The notes: generated by a model from the letters alone, not told the origin. A DNA stretch of 64,000 nucleotides from Mucilaginibacter lappiensis (GCF_900155965.1 NZ_FTMG01000003.1:1-64000); one strand, 5' to 3'; positions 52,737 to 61,865 are shown, counted from the stretch's first letter. Translations and numbers: made by a program.

Positions 52737-55691
52737 TTATGCATCAATGTTTTTTCTGAACTTTAGCTCTACTGTGGTTCCCTTACCTTCTTCAGAAACA
52801 ATAAGCAGCTCAGCATTAATACGTTTTGCTCTTGCTTTTATGTTATGCATACCATGCCCTTTTGAAATAGTATTGCTGCTAAAGCCTTTACCATTATCGG
52901 TAAGGCGCAAACTAATCACTTCTTTATCCACATAAGCCCAGTGTAATATAACCTGCCCGGCTTCGGCGTGTTTAAGCACATTGTTCAGCAACTCTTTATA
53001 TATCATGGTGATATTACGGCTATACTCCATTGGTAGCTTAACCTGTTTCAGGTTATCATCAATTTTGTTAAACTCAAAATCAACCGGCATGTCCTGAAAA
53101 AGCTCAAGGCCAATTTCTTTAATGTGTATCAAAGTTTCATATAAATTATCGCTTTTAGGGTCAAGAGCCCATAAAATATCTTTTGTACCATTATAAAGGG
53201 CTGCAGCATTTTGTTTGATCTGATCAATAAGTCCGTGCTGATCTGTTTTAGATTGATCGATTTTGGCATTTAAAATTTCTGAAAGTATAGAAATGCGGGT
53301 AAGTTTATTGCCCAGATCATCATGAAAATCTTCGGCTGTTTGCTGCCTGATCTTTATTTTTTCTTCCTGTTTAATAGCCTCAATGGCCTGCTGACGCTGT
53401 AATTTGCTATGCTGCCAAATATTTTGCAGGCCAAAACCTATCAACACAAAAAACAGTACAGCTGATATTTGAAAGGTAAGCGTTTTATAAAACGGTGGAA
53501 TAATTTCGAAACTGAAATTAGCCGTATCCGGCGAAACTTTACCATCCGGACTAATAGCCTTTACCCTAAATGTGTATTTACCAGGTGGCAACATAGGGTA
53601 CTCAACAATATTGTTTTTTACTGGCGAACAAAAAGTGCTGTCTAAACCAACTAATTTATAGCGATATGATACACTTGTAGGATTTTTTAAATAGATGCCT
53701 AAAAAGGAAATAGCCAGGTGGTTTTGGTTATAAGTTAAGGTAGCTCCATCTGTTAAATAAGTAAAGGCGGTATCCTTACTCCTGCCTATCTGTGGCATCA
53801 GCTTTACATTTTCAATAATGATATGCGGAGGCGGTGAAGATTTTGTTTGTACACGGGTATTATAAACCAAAACAGATTTTGTGGTGGCCACCCAAACCTG
53901 ATGATCTTTATAAAGTATGGCGTTTTGATTAGTTTCAAAAACTGGCTCTTTTGAGCCTGAATTATTAATAATCGTAAATTTATCTGCCGCGCGATTAAAC
54001 TTCATCTGGTTAACGCCTTTACCTGTACCTATCCAAACATTATCTGTATCATCAGCTATCAGGCTATATATGGTATTGGCTTTAAGACCATCATTTACAG
54101 TATAGCTTTTTAAACGATTATTTTTCAAATCCCAAACAAATAAGCCCCGGTCATCAGTGCCTATTAAAATCTCGTTATGGTATTTGATCATGGTGAGGAT
54201 AGCCGAGTTTTTCAGAAAGCTTTGGTTATAGGTCTGCAATACCTTTTTATTTACCAGTAACACTATACCATTTTGAGTGCCGATAAACAAAGAGTCGCGC
54301 CCTGCTGAAACTAATGATGAGGAATATTCAGGTACGCCATCCAACTGCTTAAGCAAACCCTTTTCATAATAATAACAACCAAGCGATGTTGCTAACCAGA
54401 TAACTCCGTTGTCATCAGCCATAATGGCGTGGTAGGCTATTTCATCACTTCCTTTTATCTGCCTAAAACCTTTTTGATCATATTGCCATAACCCGGCCTG
54501 ACTGGTACCTATCCAAATAGTTTTATTTTTATCGGTATAAAGGCACTGTATCCCTGCCAAATATTTTGAATTGGCTGCGGTTATTATATTGGTTAGCTTT
54601 TTACCATCATACCTTATTAACCCTCCCCCATCTGCACCCAGCACAATATGATCGTTCCAATCTTTAGTAATCGCCATGATTATTTTGGACTCAGGCAAAC
54701 CTTGTGTACCATCAAAAGTTACATATTTACTGCCTTCACAACGATATAAACCATTACCCAGGCTTCCGAGCCACAGATTATTATCCGCATCTACATATAT
54801 ATCGGCAATAGAAATATCGGTAAGCCCATTTGATGAGTTGTAATGAACAACCTCATCATCCATCAAACAATAAGCGCCGTTATCGGTACCTATCCAGATA
54901 TTCTTGTACTCGTCCTGTTCAATACATAATAGTTGCCCCTTTACGCTTGCCATTCGCACAGGATCATAAGGCATCACCTGGTTATTCTCTGTATAAAACA
55001 AGCCTTTCCAGGTTAATAAGTAAGCCTTTTGCCTATCAAATTTGTCAAATAACATCTTTCTCACGGCCAGTTGTTCATATTTCCCACTAAAAGGGGTAGA
55101 AGAAGTCCATCCGTTACGGGTAAAAGCATATATACCTTTTCCGTAAACGGCGGCATAAAGTCTACCACTTTTATCAACGGCTATAGTAGTTACCTTGCTG
55201 CTGTCATCAAATGTTACCGGCTCCATTTTATTGTCGGTAATTTTAAATAACCCATAACTCATCACAGCCCAGATAGTGCCATTTACATCCTGAGTTATGT
55301 CAGTTACAACATTGTGTTTTTGAGAGGCCGCAGGCTTGTAATTTTTAATTTTGCCATTGTGAAGCATAGCCAATCCGTCAAGTGTACCAAACCATACCCG
55401 CCCTGCACGGTCAGAAAAAACGGTACTTACATAGTTATTCGGTAACCCGTTTTGCCTGGAGTATCCTAAAAACTCCTTTCCATCAAAACGGCAGGCTCCT
55501 CCAAAAGTGGCTATCCACAAACGATGATCCTTATCCATCGAAAACCTGTTTACCTGCGATTGGATCAAACCATCATCAATATCATAATGCGCAAACGTAT
55601 ATTTTTGCCCTAATGCCGGAAATACCCACATTAAACAAATAAATACCACACACCAAAACACTCTCACCATACATAAAATATACTTGTTCAC
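52737..55691 (-). CDS. Propeller-type sensor histidine kinase (Reg_prop, Y_Y_Y, HisKA_3)
   Basis: 984 residues. N-terminal signal (about 1-29) then repeated 'DxxGxxWxGTxxxG' units from about 40 to 620 forming a two-propeller periplasmic sensor (e.g. 'DGLPNNYVSTVF', 'YKNIWIGTDNGAYCL'). Y_Y_Y domain around 660-730 ('LVGLDSTFCSPVKNN ... LPPGKYTFRV'), one transmembrane helix at about 741-757, then HisKA_3 with phosphorylated His790 (EDFHDDLGNKL) and HATPase with N904 (LLNNVLKHAE), DNGKGF (932-937) and GHGMHN (945-950). These kinases sense glycans or other nutrients; the ligand is unknown here. Ends 12 bases before the response regulator gene. Confidence 0.95.
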   Translation of the reverse strand: MNKYILCMVRVFWCVVFICLMWVFPALGQKYTFAHYDIDDGLIQSQVNRFSMDKDHRLWIATFGGACRFDGKEFLGYSRQNGLPNNYVSTVFSDRAGRVWFGTLDGLAMLHNGKIKNYKPAASQKHNVVTDITQDVNGTIWAVMSYGLFKITDNKMEPVTFDDSSKVTTIAVDKSGRLYAAVYGKGIYAFTRNGWTSSTPFSGKYEQLAVRKMLFDKFDRQKAYLLTWKGLFYTENNQVMPYDPVRMASVKGQLLCIEQDEYKNIWIGTDNGAYCLMDDEVVHYNSSNGLTDISIADIYVDADNNLWLGSLGNGLYRCEGSKYVTFDGTQGLPESKIIMAITKDWNDHIVLGADGGGLIRYDGKKLTNIITAANSKYLAGIQCLYTDKNKTIWIGTSQAGLWQYDQKGFRQIKGSDEIAYHAIMADDNGVIWLATSLGCYYYEKGLLKQLDGVPEYSSSLVSAGRDSLFIGTQNGIVLLVNKKVLQTYNQSFLKNSAILTMIKYHNEILIGTDDRGLFVWDLKNNRLKSYTVNDGLKANTIYSLIADDTDNVWIGTGKGVNQMKFNRAADKFTIINNSGSKEPVFETNQNAILYKDHQVWVATTKSVLVYNTRVQTKSSPPPHIIIENVKLMPQIGRSKDTAFTYLTDGATLTYNQNHLAISFLGIYLKNPTSVSYRYKLVGLDSTFCSPVKNNIVEYPMLPPGKYTFRVKAISPDGKVSPDTANFSFEIIPPFYKTLTFQISAVLFFVLIGFGLQNIWQHSKLQRQQAIEAIKQEEKIKIRQQTAEDFHDDLGNKLTRISILSEILNAKIDQSKTDQHGLIDQIKQNAAALYNGTKDILWALDPKSDNLYETLIHIKEIGLELFQDMPVDFEFNKIDDNLKQVKLPMEYSRNITMIYKELLNNVLKHAEAGQVILHWAYVDKEVISLRLTDNGKGFSSNTISKGHGMHNIKARAKRINAELLIVSEEGKGTTVELKFRKNIDA

Positions 55692-55761
55692 TTACGCCCT
55701 AATTAATAGTTTGCAGTATTACCGCAATTACATTCAAAATAAAGCTAAATAAAACAAAAAA

Positions 55762-55782
55762 AATCACCCTTTTGGGGTGATT
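55762..55782 (-). terminator. Terminator of NTF2-like gene; also CCC-N5-GGG dyad before the kinase gene
   Basis: AATCACCC (55762-55769) pairs with GGGTGATT (55775-55782), 5-base spacer. On the minus strand, after the NTF2-like gene (stop 55849), it is followed by eight T residues, so it looks like a terminator. It is also 71 bases upstream of the kinase start and shares its CCC-N5-GGG core with the dyad at 51999, so it could double as a binding site. Confidence 0.6.
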
Positions 55783-55848
55783 CCTTCCTATAGGGTAAAT
55801 TGGTTAAAATCCCCTATAATGTTTTATTATAAGATCAGTTTAAAAAAC

Positions 55849-56325
55849 TCAATTTTTAGCGGTTACCGCTCCATTACTACCAGCCGGAGTTTCCAGATCT
55901 TCAAACATTTTACAAACCTGGGTAATTTTCCATTCCTGCGCATCATCCTTTTCAAGCACCAGATAGTTATGCTGTATACTATCATGATAACTAAAATCAA
56001 CCCGGGCTATTACCAGTGCATCACTTTTAGCCAGCACTTCGTAATTTGACTGGCAGTTTTGCTGGGTACCTGCTTCCTTTTTCATAGCATCAACCAAACT
56101 TGATTTACTTTGCTGTATAACTTTATTTCCGCGTGGGATTTTCAGTGTATAATTTCCATCCAATATCTTGCTAAGCTCTTTATAATTACCATTCATGTGG
56201 CTGTCAATAAAGCTGCGGATCACGGCGGTGTAACCCTTATCGTCAGTTTTTGGACCTGTATAAGCGTAGATTGATGTGACCGATAATAAACTTATTAAGC
56301 AAGCCACCAAAAATTTATTTTTCAT
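55849..56325 (-). CDS. Secreted NTF2-like (lumazine-binding-type) protein
   Basis: 158 residues with a signal peptide (MKNKFLVACLISLLSVTSIYAY). The mature domain 'YTAVIRSFIDSHMNGNYKEL', 'GNYTLKIPRGNKVIQQSKSS' and 'VDFSYHDSIQHNYLVLEKDD AQEWKITQV' has the NTF2-like cone-fold pattern of putative lumazine-binding proteins. Such proteins are often small exported ligand binders. Its promoter carries three 22-bp tandem repeats and its terminator lies just upstream of the kinase gene, so it is tied to that regulatory region. Confidence 0.75.
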   Translation of the reverse strand: MKNKFLVACLISLLSVTSIYAYTGPKTDDKGYTAVIRSFIDSHMNGNYKELSKILDGNYTLKIPRGNKVIQQSKSSLVDAMKKEAGTQQNCQSNYEVLAKSDALVIARVDFSYHDSIQHNYLVLEKDDAQEWKITQVCKMFEDLETPAGSNGAVTAKN

Positions 56326-56372
56326 TGTGATATTTTTTTATCAAATGTCACTATGGTTGTAAAATAAAAATG

Positions 56373-56429
56373 TGTGTATAGCACCCTAAAAGTATGCGTA
56401 TAACACCCTAAAAATATGCGTATAACACC
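56373..56429 (-). promoter_or_regulatory. Three tandem 22-bp direct repeats (iterons)
   Basis: Core TGYGTATARCACC occurs at 56373, 56395 and 56417, exactly 22 bases apart, joined by CTAAAA-[AG]TA in the first two intervals. The repeats lie 48-104 bases upstream of the NTF2-like gene, on one face of the helix (two turns per unit). This is the arrangement expected for cooperative binding of an activator or repressor. Not CRISPR: no variable spacers, only three units. Confidence 0.6.
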
Positions 56430-56454
56430 AACGGCATTAATTTAAGAAGAGGAT

Positions 56455-56540
56455 ACAATGTCGAATAACGACTTTTGAATGCCCAACATCGATTTCTTCC
56501 TTCATTATTCGATATCAGACATTCATTATTCAATATTTTA
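56455..56540. repeat. Text-like dispersed repeat (CGAATAACGAC ... ATTATTCGATAT)
   Basis: Contains alternating CGAATAACGACTTTTGAATG, 'CATTATTCGATATCAGACAT' and 'TTATTCAATATTTT', with many short self-complementary parts. Similar AT-rich 'gaataacgaa/ttcgttattc' strings are typical intergenic repeats in this group. The remainder of 56430-56645 is AT-rich and should carry the promoter of the AraC gene at 56646. Confidence 0.4.
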
Positions 56541-56645
56541 AATAAATCTGGTGATTAGTGGTATTATTCAATTATAGTTGAATAGTACCATTTAAAATAA
56601 AAATAGTACCATTATAAATGAAAAATTGCTGCGTAATTTTGCTTC

Positions 56646-57539
56646 ATGTTACAAAACATACCACTATATGATATCTGTTCACTGTCTGACATCAATCAGG
56701 ATGACATACTGATAAGCAGTTTTGCACCATATCTTGATACACATAAAAACCTGTTTGCTACCCATCGCCATACATTTTACCACCTGGTATTATTTACTGC
56801 AGGCGCGGGTACACATACTATAGATTTTGAAAGCTTTGTGGTTAAGCCAGGGCAAATTTATTTTATGATACCCGGACAGGTACATTCCTGGGGTTTTGAG
56901 GGTGTTACGGATGGTTATATTATTAACTTTTCGACATCTTTCATCCAATCATTCCTGCTGCAGCATGGATACCTGGATAATTTTTCTTTTTTCAGCGGTA
57001 ACCTCGCTGATGCAGTGATCAATTTACCGGCCGAAACTTACGCAGCTATCAAACCTCTTTTTGAAAACATACTTACAGAAGTTACTAACCCTGGCACATC
57101 AGCTGCCGATATGATCAGGCTACTGATGCTTCAAATATTTATCAGGGTTAACCGTGTAACTGCCATCTCGGCCGTAAACAATAATTCGTCATACAACCAA
57201 ACCCTGCTCAAAAACTTTAAAAATTTAATTGAACATCATTATACGGATATCAGGTTACCAAAGGATTATGCCGCTATGCTGTATATAACACCGAACCATT
57301 TGAACGCGGTTTGCAAAGATATGATGGGTATCCCCGCTGGTGAGATGATCCGTAACAGGGTAATGCTAGAAGCAAAACGCATGCTCACCAACCCTCAGCT
57401 CAGCATCAGCGAAATATCATTGAAATTAAACTTTAGCGACAACTCTTATTTCACCAAATTTTTTAAAAAACTGGAAGACACCACACCCGAGGAATTCAGA
57501 AAAAAATTACTATACGATCATGGAAAACAACAACTATAA
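56646..57539 (+). CDS. AraC-family transcription regulator with cupin domain
   Basis: 297 residues. N-terminal cupin ('ATHRHTFYHLVLFTAGAGTH ... VVKPGQIYFMIPGQVHSWGF', the H-x3-H metal/ligand pattern) and C-terminal HTH_18 at about 195-290 ('LPKDYAAMLYITPNHLNAVC', 'EISLKLNFSDNSYFTKFFKK'). Its last 20 bases overlap the start of the DUF983 gene (ATG 57520), so both are one transcript. Confidence 0.9.
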   Translation: MLQNIPLYDICSLSDINQDDILISSFAPYLDTHKNLFATHRHTFYHLVLFTAGAGTHTIDFESFVVKPGQIYFMIPGQVHSWGFEGVTDGYIINFSTSFIQSFLLQHGYLDNFSFFSGNLADAVINLPAETYAAIKPLFENILTEVTNPGTSAADMIRLLMLQIFIRVNRVTAISAVNNNSSYNQTLLKNFKNLIEHHYTDIRLPKDYAAMLYITPNHLNAVCKDMMGIPAGEMIRNRVMLEAKRMLTNPQLSISEISLKLNFSDNSYFTKFFKKLEDTTPEEFRKKLLYDHGKQQL

Positions 57540-57927
57540 ATTAGCGGCATGGCCGGCTTTTGTACATGCCAAATGTCCGCGTTGCAGGCGTGGTGATATG
57601 TTTGCCACAAGCATGTATGGCTTTCAAGGTCAGGAAATGCACAAGACCTGCCCGCACTGCGGTTTAACATACGAAAAAGAGCCAGGCTATTTTTACGTGG
57701 CTATGTTTGTAAGCTATGCCTTTAATGTTGCCGAAATGGTAACCGCCGCCGTAGCTATAAGCGTATTGACCGGAAGTCATAATCCGTGGTTATATGTTAC
57801 TATTATACTGGCTATTGCGGTTATACTATCGCCTTTTAACTTCAGATATTCAAGGGTTATGCTATTGTATTGGCTTACACCAGGCCTGCATTATCACCCC
57901 GAAATGAGCCGCGACAAAATAAACTGA
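57520..57927 (+). CDS. DUF983 family membrane protein
   Basis: 135 residues. Two zinc-type Cys pairs at the N-terminus (CPRCRRGDMF and CPHCGLTY), then two membrane helices (about 58-82 and 92-118) and the basic tail 'YHPEMSRDKIN'. DUF983 is a small bacterial family of unknown function. The overlap with the preceding AraC gene suggests coupled translation. Confidence 0.88.
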   Translation: MENNNYKLAAWPAFVHAKCPRCRRGDMFATSMYGFQGQEMHKTCPHCGLTYEKEPGYFYVAMFVSYAFNVAEMVTAAVAISVLTGSHNPWLYVTIILAIAVILSPFNFRYSRVMLLYWLTPGLHYHPEMSRDKIN

Positions 57928-57946
57928 TCTTTTGATGAATGATGAT

Positions 57947-57982
57947 AAGCGTCGGTAGTGTTTTTCCTGCCGGCGCTTTTTT
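57947..57982 (+). terminator. Terminator of the AraC-DUF983 operon
   Basis: AAGCGTCGGTAG (57947-57958) pairs with CTGCCGGCGCTT (57967-57978), 12 bp with two G-U pairs, followed by TTTTTT. Starts 20 bases after the DUF983 stop. Confidence 0.85.
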
Positions 57983-58064
57983 ATGCGCTAATAATTTTGA
58001 TGCTATTAAACTATGAGCTTTGCTTTTGGTCATAATTATATATAACTTCTATATTTTTTTGACC

Positions 58065-58220
58065 ATGAAAGCGAAATTAAACATCATAAAAAAAGACCTC
58101 TATAATGTATTTGTAATGGGTAATGCCGATGAGCGGCAACTGGCAAGGATTTATTTTTTACTGGCCATCCCCTTTTTTACGCTACTCTTTACTTTTGGGC
58201 ACTTCCCAACTTATAAATAA
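58065..58220 (+). CDS. Small hypothetical protein
   Basis: 51 residues from the ATG at 58065 (MKAKLNIIKKDLYNVFVMGN). The longer frame from 58020 adds 15 hydrophobic residues. After a basic stretch comes a hydrophobic helix ('LARIYFLLAIPFFTLLFTFG') and a short tail. Membrane-associated by composition; not recognised. Followed by a hairpin at 58282. Confidence 0.45.
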   Translation: MKAKLNIIKKDLYNVFVMGNADERQLARIYFLLAIPFFTLLFTFGHFPTYK

Positions 58221-58281
58221 GGCTAATCTTTATTATTTAATCCGGGTTGCAGAAATATCATCGGCAATCAGACAAAAAACA

Positions 58282-58313
58282 AAACAGCCGTTACACTGCT
58301 GTAACGACTGTTT
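58282..58313. terminator. Terminator hairpin
   Basis: AAACAG-C-CGTTACA (58282-58295) pairs with TGTAACG-A-CTGTTT (58300-58313), 13 bp with one C-A mismatch and a 4-base loop. Serves the small gene before it and possibly the convergent lipoprotein gene. Confidence 0.7.
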
Positions 58314-58355
58314 GCCAACTGTTTCCCTAATTAAACTAACTAAACTAAACGATCA

Positions 58356-58688
58356 TTAATATTGCTGTGTGTACCGGCCCAAATGATTGATGGCCATTTG
58401 TACATTTTTTATATAAAAAACACTGTTGTAATCACATTGATTATCTGTCCACCTTCTTTTCTTTAAAAGGTTTCTGTAGTTAAAATTCGTAGTCGTAAAA
58501 AAATCTTTTTTCAGATCGGCTTGGGCGGTACTATCGGGCTGGTTAATATTTTGATTATCCTGCTGTTTTATCTCCGATGGTTGATTATTATATGATTTTA
58601 TTTCATCATCTGATGAAAATATTTGGGCACAAGCAACAAGTACAAGGGAAACGAAAACAAAAATTAAAAAGTGATAAAAAAGTTTCAT
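58356..58688 (-). CDS. Small lipoprotein
   Basis: 110 residues from the ATG at 58688 (MKLFYHFLIFVFVSLVLVAC, lipidated Cys20); the upstream ATG would add 25 residues ahead of the signal. Mature part is polar, Asn/Gln/Asp rich ('SYNNQPSEIKQQDNQNINQP'), then a basic, Tyr-rich end. No family recognised. Single gene. Confidence 0.6.
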   Translation of the reverse strand: MKLFYHFLIFVFVSLVLVACAQIFSSDDEIKSYNNQPSEIKQQDNQNINQPDSTAQADLKKDFFTTTNFNYRNLLKKRRWTDNQCDYNSVFYIKNVQMAINHLGRYTQQY

Positions 58689-58957
58689 GATAAATAGCTT
58701 TGTAAATATTTGATTAGTTGCCCACTCAAACATTTGTCCAAAATTAATCTTACCACAACACAAATAACAGGGTGATAATACGGTATCGCCTACGTATTTC
58801 TACGCATTTTTACATTCCGTGGAATAAACTATTGCTTTATTGATAATAATCAATAATTAAAGTAATTAACTTATTAAAAACAAAGCAATAGCAATACGCT
58901 ATCACAATTGTAATAGATTCCGGATAGTTAGCTAGTAATTAATAAGCTGTTGATTAT

Positions 58958-60796
58958 TTACCGGTAACCGGCAGCCTGCAGGTCAAATAATTCGGCATAA
59001 CGGCCCCCTTTAAGCAATAACTCCTCGTGACTGCCTATTTCTATCAGTTCTCCCTTTTCCAATACCAAAATCCGGTCGGCCATCCTAACGGTACTAAAGC
59101 GGTGTGAAATCAGTACCGCCGATTTACCCTTGGTTAGTTCGGCAAAACGCTCAAAAACATTGTATTCTGCCCGGGCATCAAGGGCTGATGTAGGCTCATC
59201 CAATATTAACAGCTGCGCATCGCGCATGTAAGCCCGTGCCAGTGCAACCTTTTGCCATTCGCCTCCGGATAGCTCTACCCCATCGGCAAAGCGTTTGCCT
59301 AATTGCTGGTCATAAGTACCGGGAAGTTTAGCCGCCAATATATCGGCCAGGCTTTGGCGGGCGGAGTTTTCGATGAGCGGCCGGTTATCTTTTTCGCTTA
59401 TTTTACCTACAGCTATATTTTGCGCGAAGGTCATTTGGTAGCGCAGATAATCCTGAAAAATAACACCTACGTTAAGCCGGAGATCGGTCAGGTCATACTG
59501 TTTCAGGTCGATACCATCCAGTAATATCCGGCCTTCTGTTGGATCATACAAACGGGCCAGCAACTTTACCAGCGTAGTTTTGCCTGCGCCGTTTTCGCCT
59601 ACGAGTGCCAGTTTTTCGCCAGGGTACAGTGTAAAGTTCAAATGCCGGTTGGCCCATCTGTCGGAGTTAATATACCGGAAGCCAACATTTTCAAAAGTAA
59701 AACCTTGTTGAATGGTTTTAGGAAAAGGTAACGCGTGTTCGGCCAGTTTAATCTTAGGTACAATCTCAAAAAACTCAAAAAAATCGCGCAGGTAAATAGC
59801 GCCCTGGGATACCGCCGTAAAACGGGTTAAAATACCCTCAAGCAAAGCACGAAGCTGCCTGAATGAGCCGGCCAGGAACGCCAGCTCGCCAATGGTTACA
59901 CTTCCGTTCACTGTACGTACAATGATAACCAGGTAAGCTGCATAATAGCCCAGGCTGCCCAGCATGGCAAAAAAAGTACCCCATAACGAACGTTTTATAG
60001 CCAGTTGTTTATTATCGCCATAAAATTTATCAGACAGAAGCCTGAACCTATCAATAATAAAACCCGAAAGGTCAAATATCTTTACTTCTTTGGCTGTTTC
60101 GTCGCTGGCACCCAGGTAACGGATATAATCCAGCTCGCGCCGCTCGGGTGTTTGCCCTCGGGTTAAGGCATAACTTTGGTCGTTAAAGTACGATTCGCCT
60201 AAAAAAGCAGGGATAATAGCAATAAGCAGCAGTACAATAAGCCATGGATTAAAAGCCATTAAGCCTACGGCCAGGAAACCCATCGTGATCAAATCCTGTA
60301 CCTGGCTCATGACCTGCGACAGTAATATAGTACGCCCCACGGTTTGCTGACGGGCGCGCTCCAGTTTATCATAAAATACCGAATCTTCAAACTGATCCAG
60401 ATCTAATGTGGCGGCATGCTCCATGATCCTGACCGAAGTATAATTGCTGAACAGATCCCCCAAAAGGCTATCCATTAAGGTTATAGCCCGGCTAAGTGCA
60501 TCGGTTAGTATAGCCAGGGTAAATTCCAACCCTACCAGTTGCCACAGATAGGTCATATCCTTCACGTGCTCATGGCTTACCATGACCACCTGGTCAATGA
60601 TCAGCTTACCTATATATAACAGCCCTAGTGGCATAGCCGAGCGTATAATGCGCAGCAAGGCGTTTACTATCGTCATCCAACGGCTAGTCTGCCACACCAG
60701 TTTAAAAAACGCGGGCAAATTTCGTAGAGCCTCAAAACGCTCTTTTAAGGTAACTTTATTACTGATAGTATTTTTGGGTGGTCGGTCGGTCTTCAA
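58958..60796 (-). CDS. ABC transporter, fused membrane and ATP-binding domains
   Basis: 612 residues. Six membrane helices in the first ~330 residues (ABC_membrane type), then the ATPase: Walker A GENGAGKT (400-407), Q-loop Gln448, signature LSGGE (509-513), Walker B LLILDEP (529-535) and H-loop His565. A half-transporter that works as a homodimer; most likely a lipid, peptide or drug exporter, substrate unknown. The small hairpin CCCCC-TAAA-GGGGG at 60850-60864 lies upstream. Confidence 0.92.
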   Translation of the reverse strand: MKTDRPPKNTISNKVTLKERFEALRNLPAFFKLVWQTSRWMTIVNALLRIIRSAMPLGLLYIGKLIIDQVVMVSHEHVKDMTYLWQLVGLEFTLAILTDALSRAITLMDSLLGDLFSNYTSVRIMEHAATLDLDQFEDSVFYDKLERARQQTVGRTILLSQVMSQVQDLITMGFLAVGLMAFNPWLIVLLLIAIIPAFLGESYFNDQSYALTRGQTPERRELDYIRYLGASDETAKEVKIFDLSGFIIDRFRLLSDKFYGDNKQLAIKRSLWGTFFAMLGSLGYYAAYLVIIVRTVNGSVTIGELAFLAGSFRQLRALLEGILTRFTAVSQGAIYLRDFFEFFEIVPKIKLAEHALPFPKTIQQGFTFENVGFRYINSDRWANRHLNFTLYPGEKLALVGENGAGKTTLVKLLARLYDPTEGRILLDGIDLKQYDLTDLRLNVGVIFQDYLRYQMTFAQNIAVGKISEKDNRPLIENSARQSLADILAAKLPGTYDQQLGKRFADGVELSGGEWQKVALARAYMRDAQLLILDEPTSALDARAEYNVFERFAELTKGKSAVLISHRFSTVRMADRILVLEKGELIEIGSHEELLLKGGRYAELFDLQAAGYR

Positions 60797-60849
60797 TATG
60801 GATGCTCTTTCTTGTTGATATAAGCGAATTTAACCAATTAGCGTCCTAA

Positions 60850-60864
60850 CCCCCTAAAGGGGGG
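60850..60864. repeat. CCCCC-TAAA-GGGGG hairpin
   Basis: A short G/C palindrome in the gap between the divergent ABC transporter and HAD genes. Similar C5-TAAA-G5 strings occur inside the repeat at 36750. Probably a repeat fragment. Confidence 0.45.
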
Positions 60865-60943
60865 ATTTATTTTACATTGCTTTGTTTTTTCATAAACTGC
60901 CTGTCAAAACAATAACCTGCTTTTTATTACTTTTGCCGGCACT

Positions 60944-61588
60944 ATGGATACTTCACTACATAATCAATTCGACAGTATAATTTTTGATCTCGACGGTACC
61001 CTTTGGGACAGTACAGCCAATGTAGCCCTGGCCTGGCAGGCAGCTATTTCAAAAGTTGATTATATTGATGAGCCTATGACTGTAGAGCGTGTTAAGTCTA
61101 TCACCGGGATGACCTACGATGCTATTTTCGATAAACTTTTCCCCAATCTCGATACCGAACAACGAAAGGAAGTACAAGCTCTTTGTGCTACCAGTGAGCT
61201 CGAAATTTTGCATACTAAAGGCGGCGATTTATACCCGCAGCTGGAAGAAACGCTAAAATACCTGGGCACAAAATACAAACTGTACATTGTAAGTAACTGC
61301 CAAAGCGGTTATATTGAGTTGTTCCTGGACCTGAATAATATGCACGCACATTTTTTAGGGCATCAGTGTTTTGGTACTAAAGGCAACCCTAAGGCTGATA
61401 ATATTAAGGATATCGTAAGCGACCATCAGCTGAAAGCACCTGTGTACGTAGGCGATACCATGGGCGACTATACCGCAGCATACCAGGCAGGTGTACCCTT
61501 TATTTTTGCCGATTACGGCTTTGGTAAAGTACAAGACGGCATGGTAGCTACTGTAAATAGCTTTAGTGAACTGACAGAACTGCTCTAA
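60944..61588 (+). CDS. HAD family hydrolase (phosphatase)
   Basis: 214 residues. HAD motif I FDLDGTLWDS with nucleophile Asp15 and Asp17, motif II 'VSNCQSGY' (Ser), motif III Lys in 'TKGNPKAD', motif IV 'VYVGDTMGDYTAA' (Asp-Asp). Cap insertion between motifs I and II as in phosphoglycolate/beta-phosphoglucomutase-like members. Acts on small phosphorylated metabolites; substrate unknown. Single gene. Confidence 0.92.
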   Translation: MDTSLHNQFDSIIFDLDGTLWDSTANVALAWQAAISKVDYIDEPMTVERVKSITGMTYDAIFDKLFPNLDTEQRKEVQALCATSELEILHTKGGDLYPQLEETLKYLGTKYKLYIVSNCQSGYIELFLDLNNMHAHFLGHQCFGTKGNPKADNIKDIVSDHQLKAPVYVGDTMGDYTAAYQAGVPFIFADYGFGKVQDGMVATVNSFSELTELL

Positions 61589-61646
61589 TATTCGTTCTAT
61601 TGCATACTAGTACGGTTTCTTACCCTGTTGTTACTTGTTTGCGTAA

Positions 61647-61865
61647 TCAGGGTTTCCATCTGTATGATTTGCGATGGCAGCGATAACAAACATATTTTTT
61701 TAGCGGCAGCCAATACAAAAAAACTCTTACAAATGGGCCTCGGGGTATGCGGTTAATGTTTGTATTATTACAACGCCTGCAATGAACAGCGTGTGAATGG
61801 CTTGGGTTTGTTCGCTTTGAGGAAGCAATGGAAAGAATGGATTTTTCTTCAATTTCAACAGTCAT
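61647..61865 (-). CDS. Small zinc-ribbon-type protein
   Basis: 72 residues. Two CxxC pairs: CRRCNNTN and CYRCHRKS, 25 residues apart, separated by a basic stretch with a hydrophobic segment (FVRVFLYWLPLKKY). This matches small zinc-ribbon proteins seen in Bacteroidota next to unrelated genes. Function unknown; may bind RNA or protein. Confidence 0.65.
   Translation of the reverse strand: MTVEIEEKSILSIASSKRTNPSHSHAVHCRRCNNTNINRIPRGPFVRVFLYWLPLKKYVCYRCHRKSYRWKP

Noticed and set aside
56373..56429. Possible CRISPR array from three regularly spaced repeats
   Set aside because: The intervals between repeats are themselves conserved, there are only three units and no cas genes are present.
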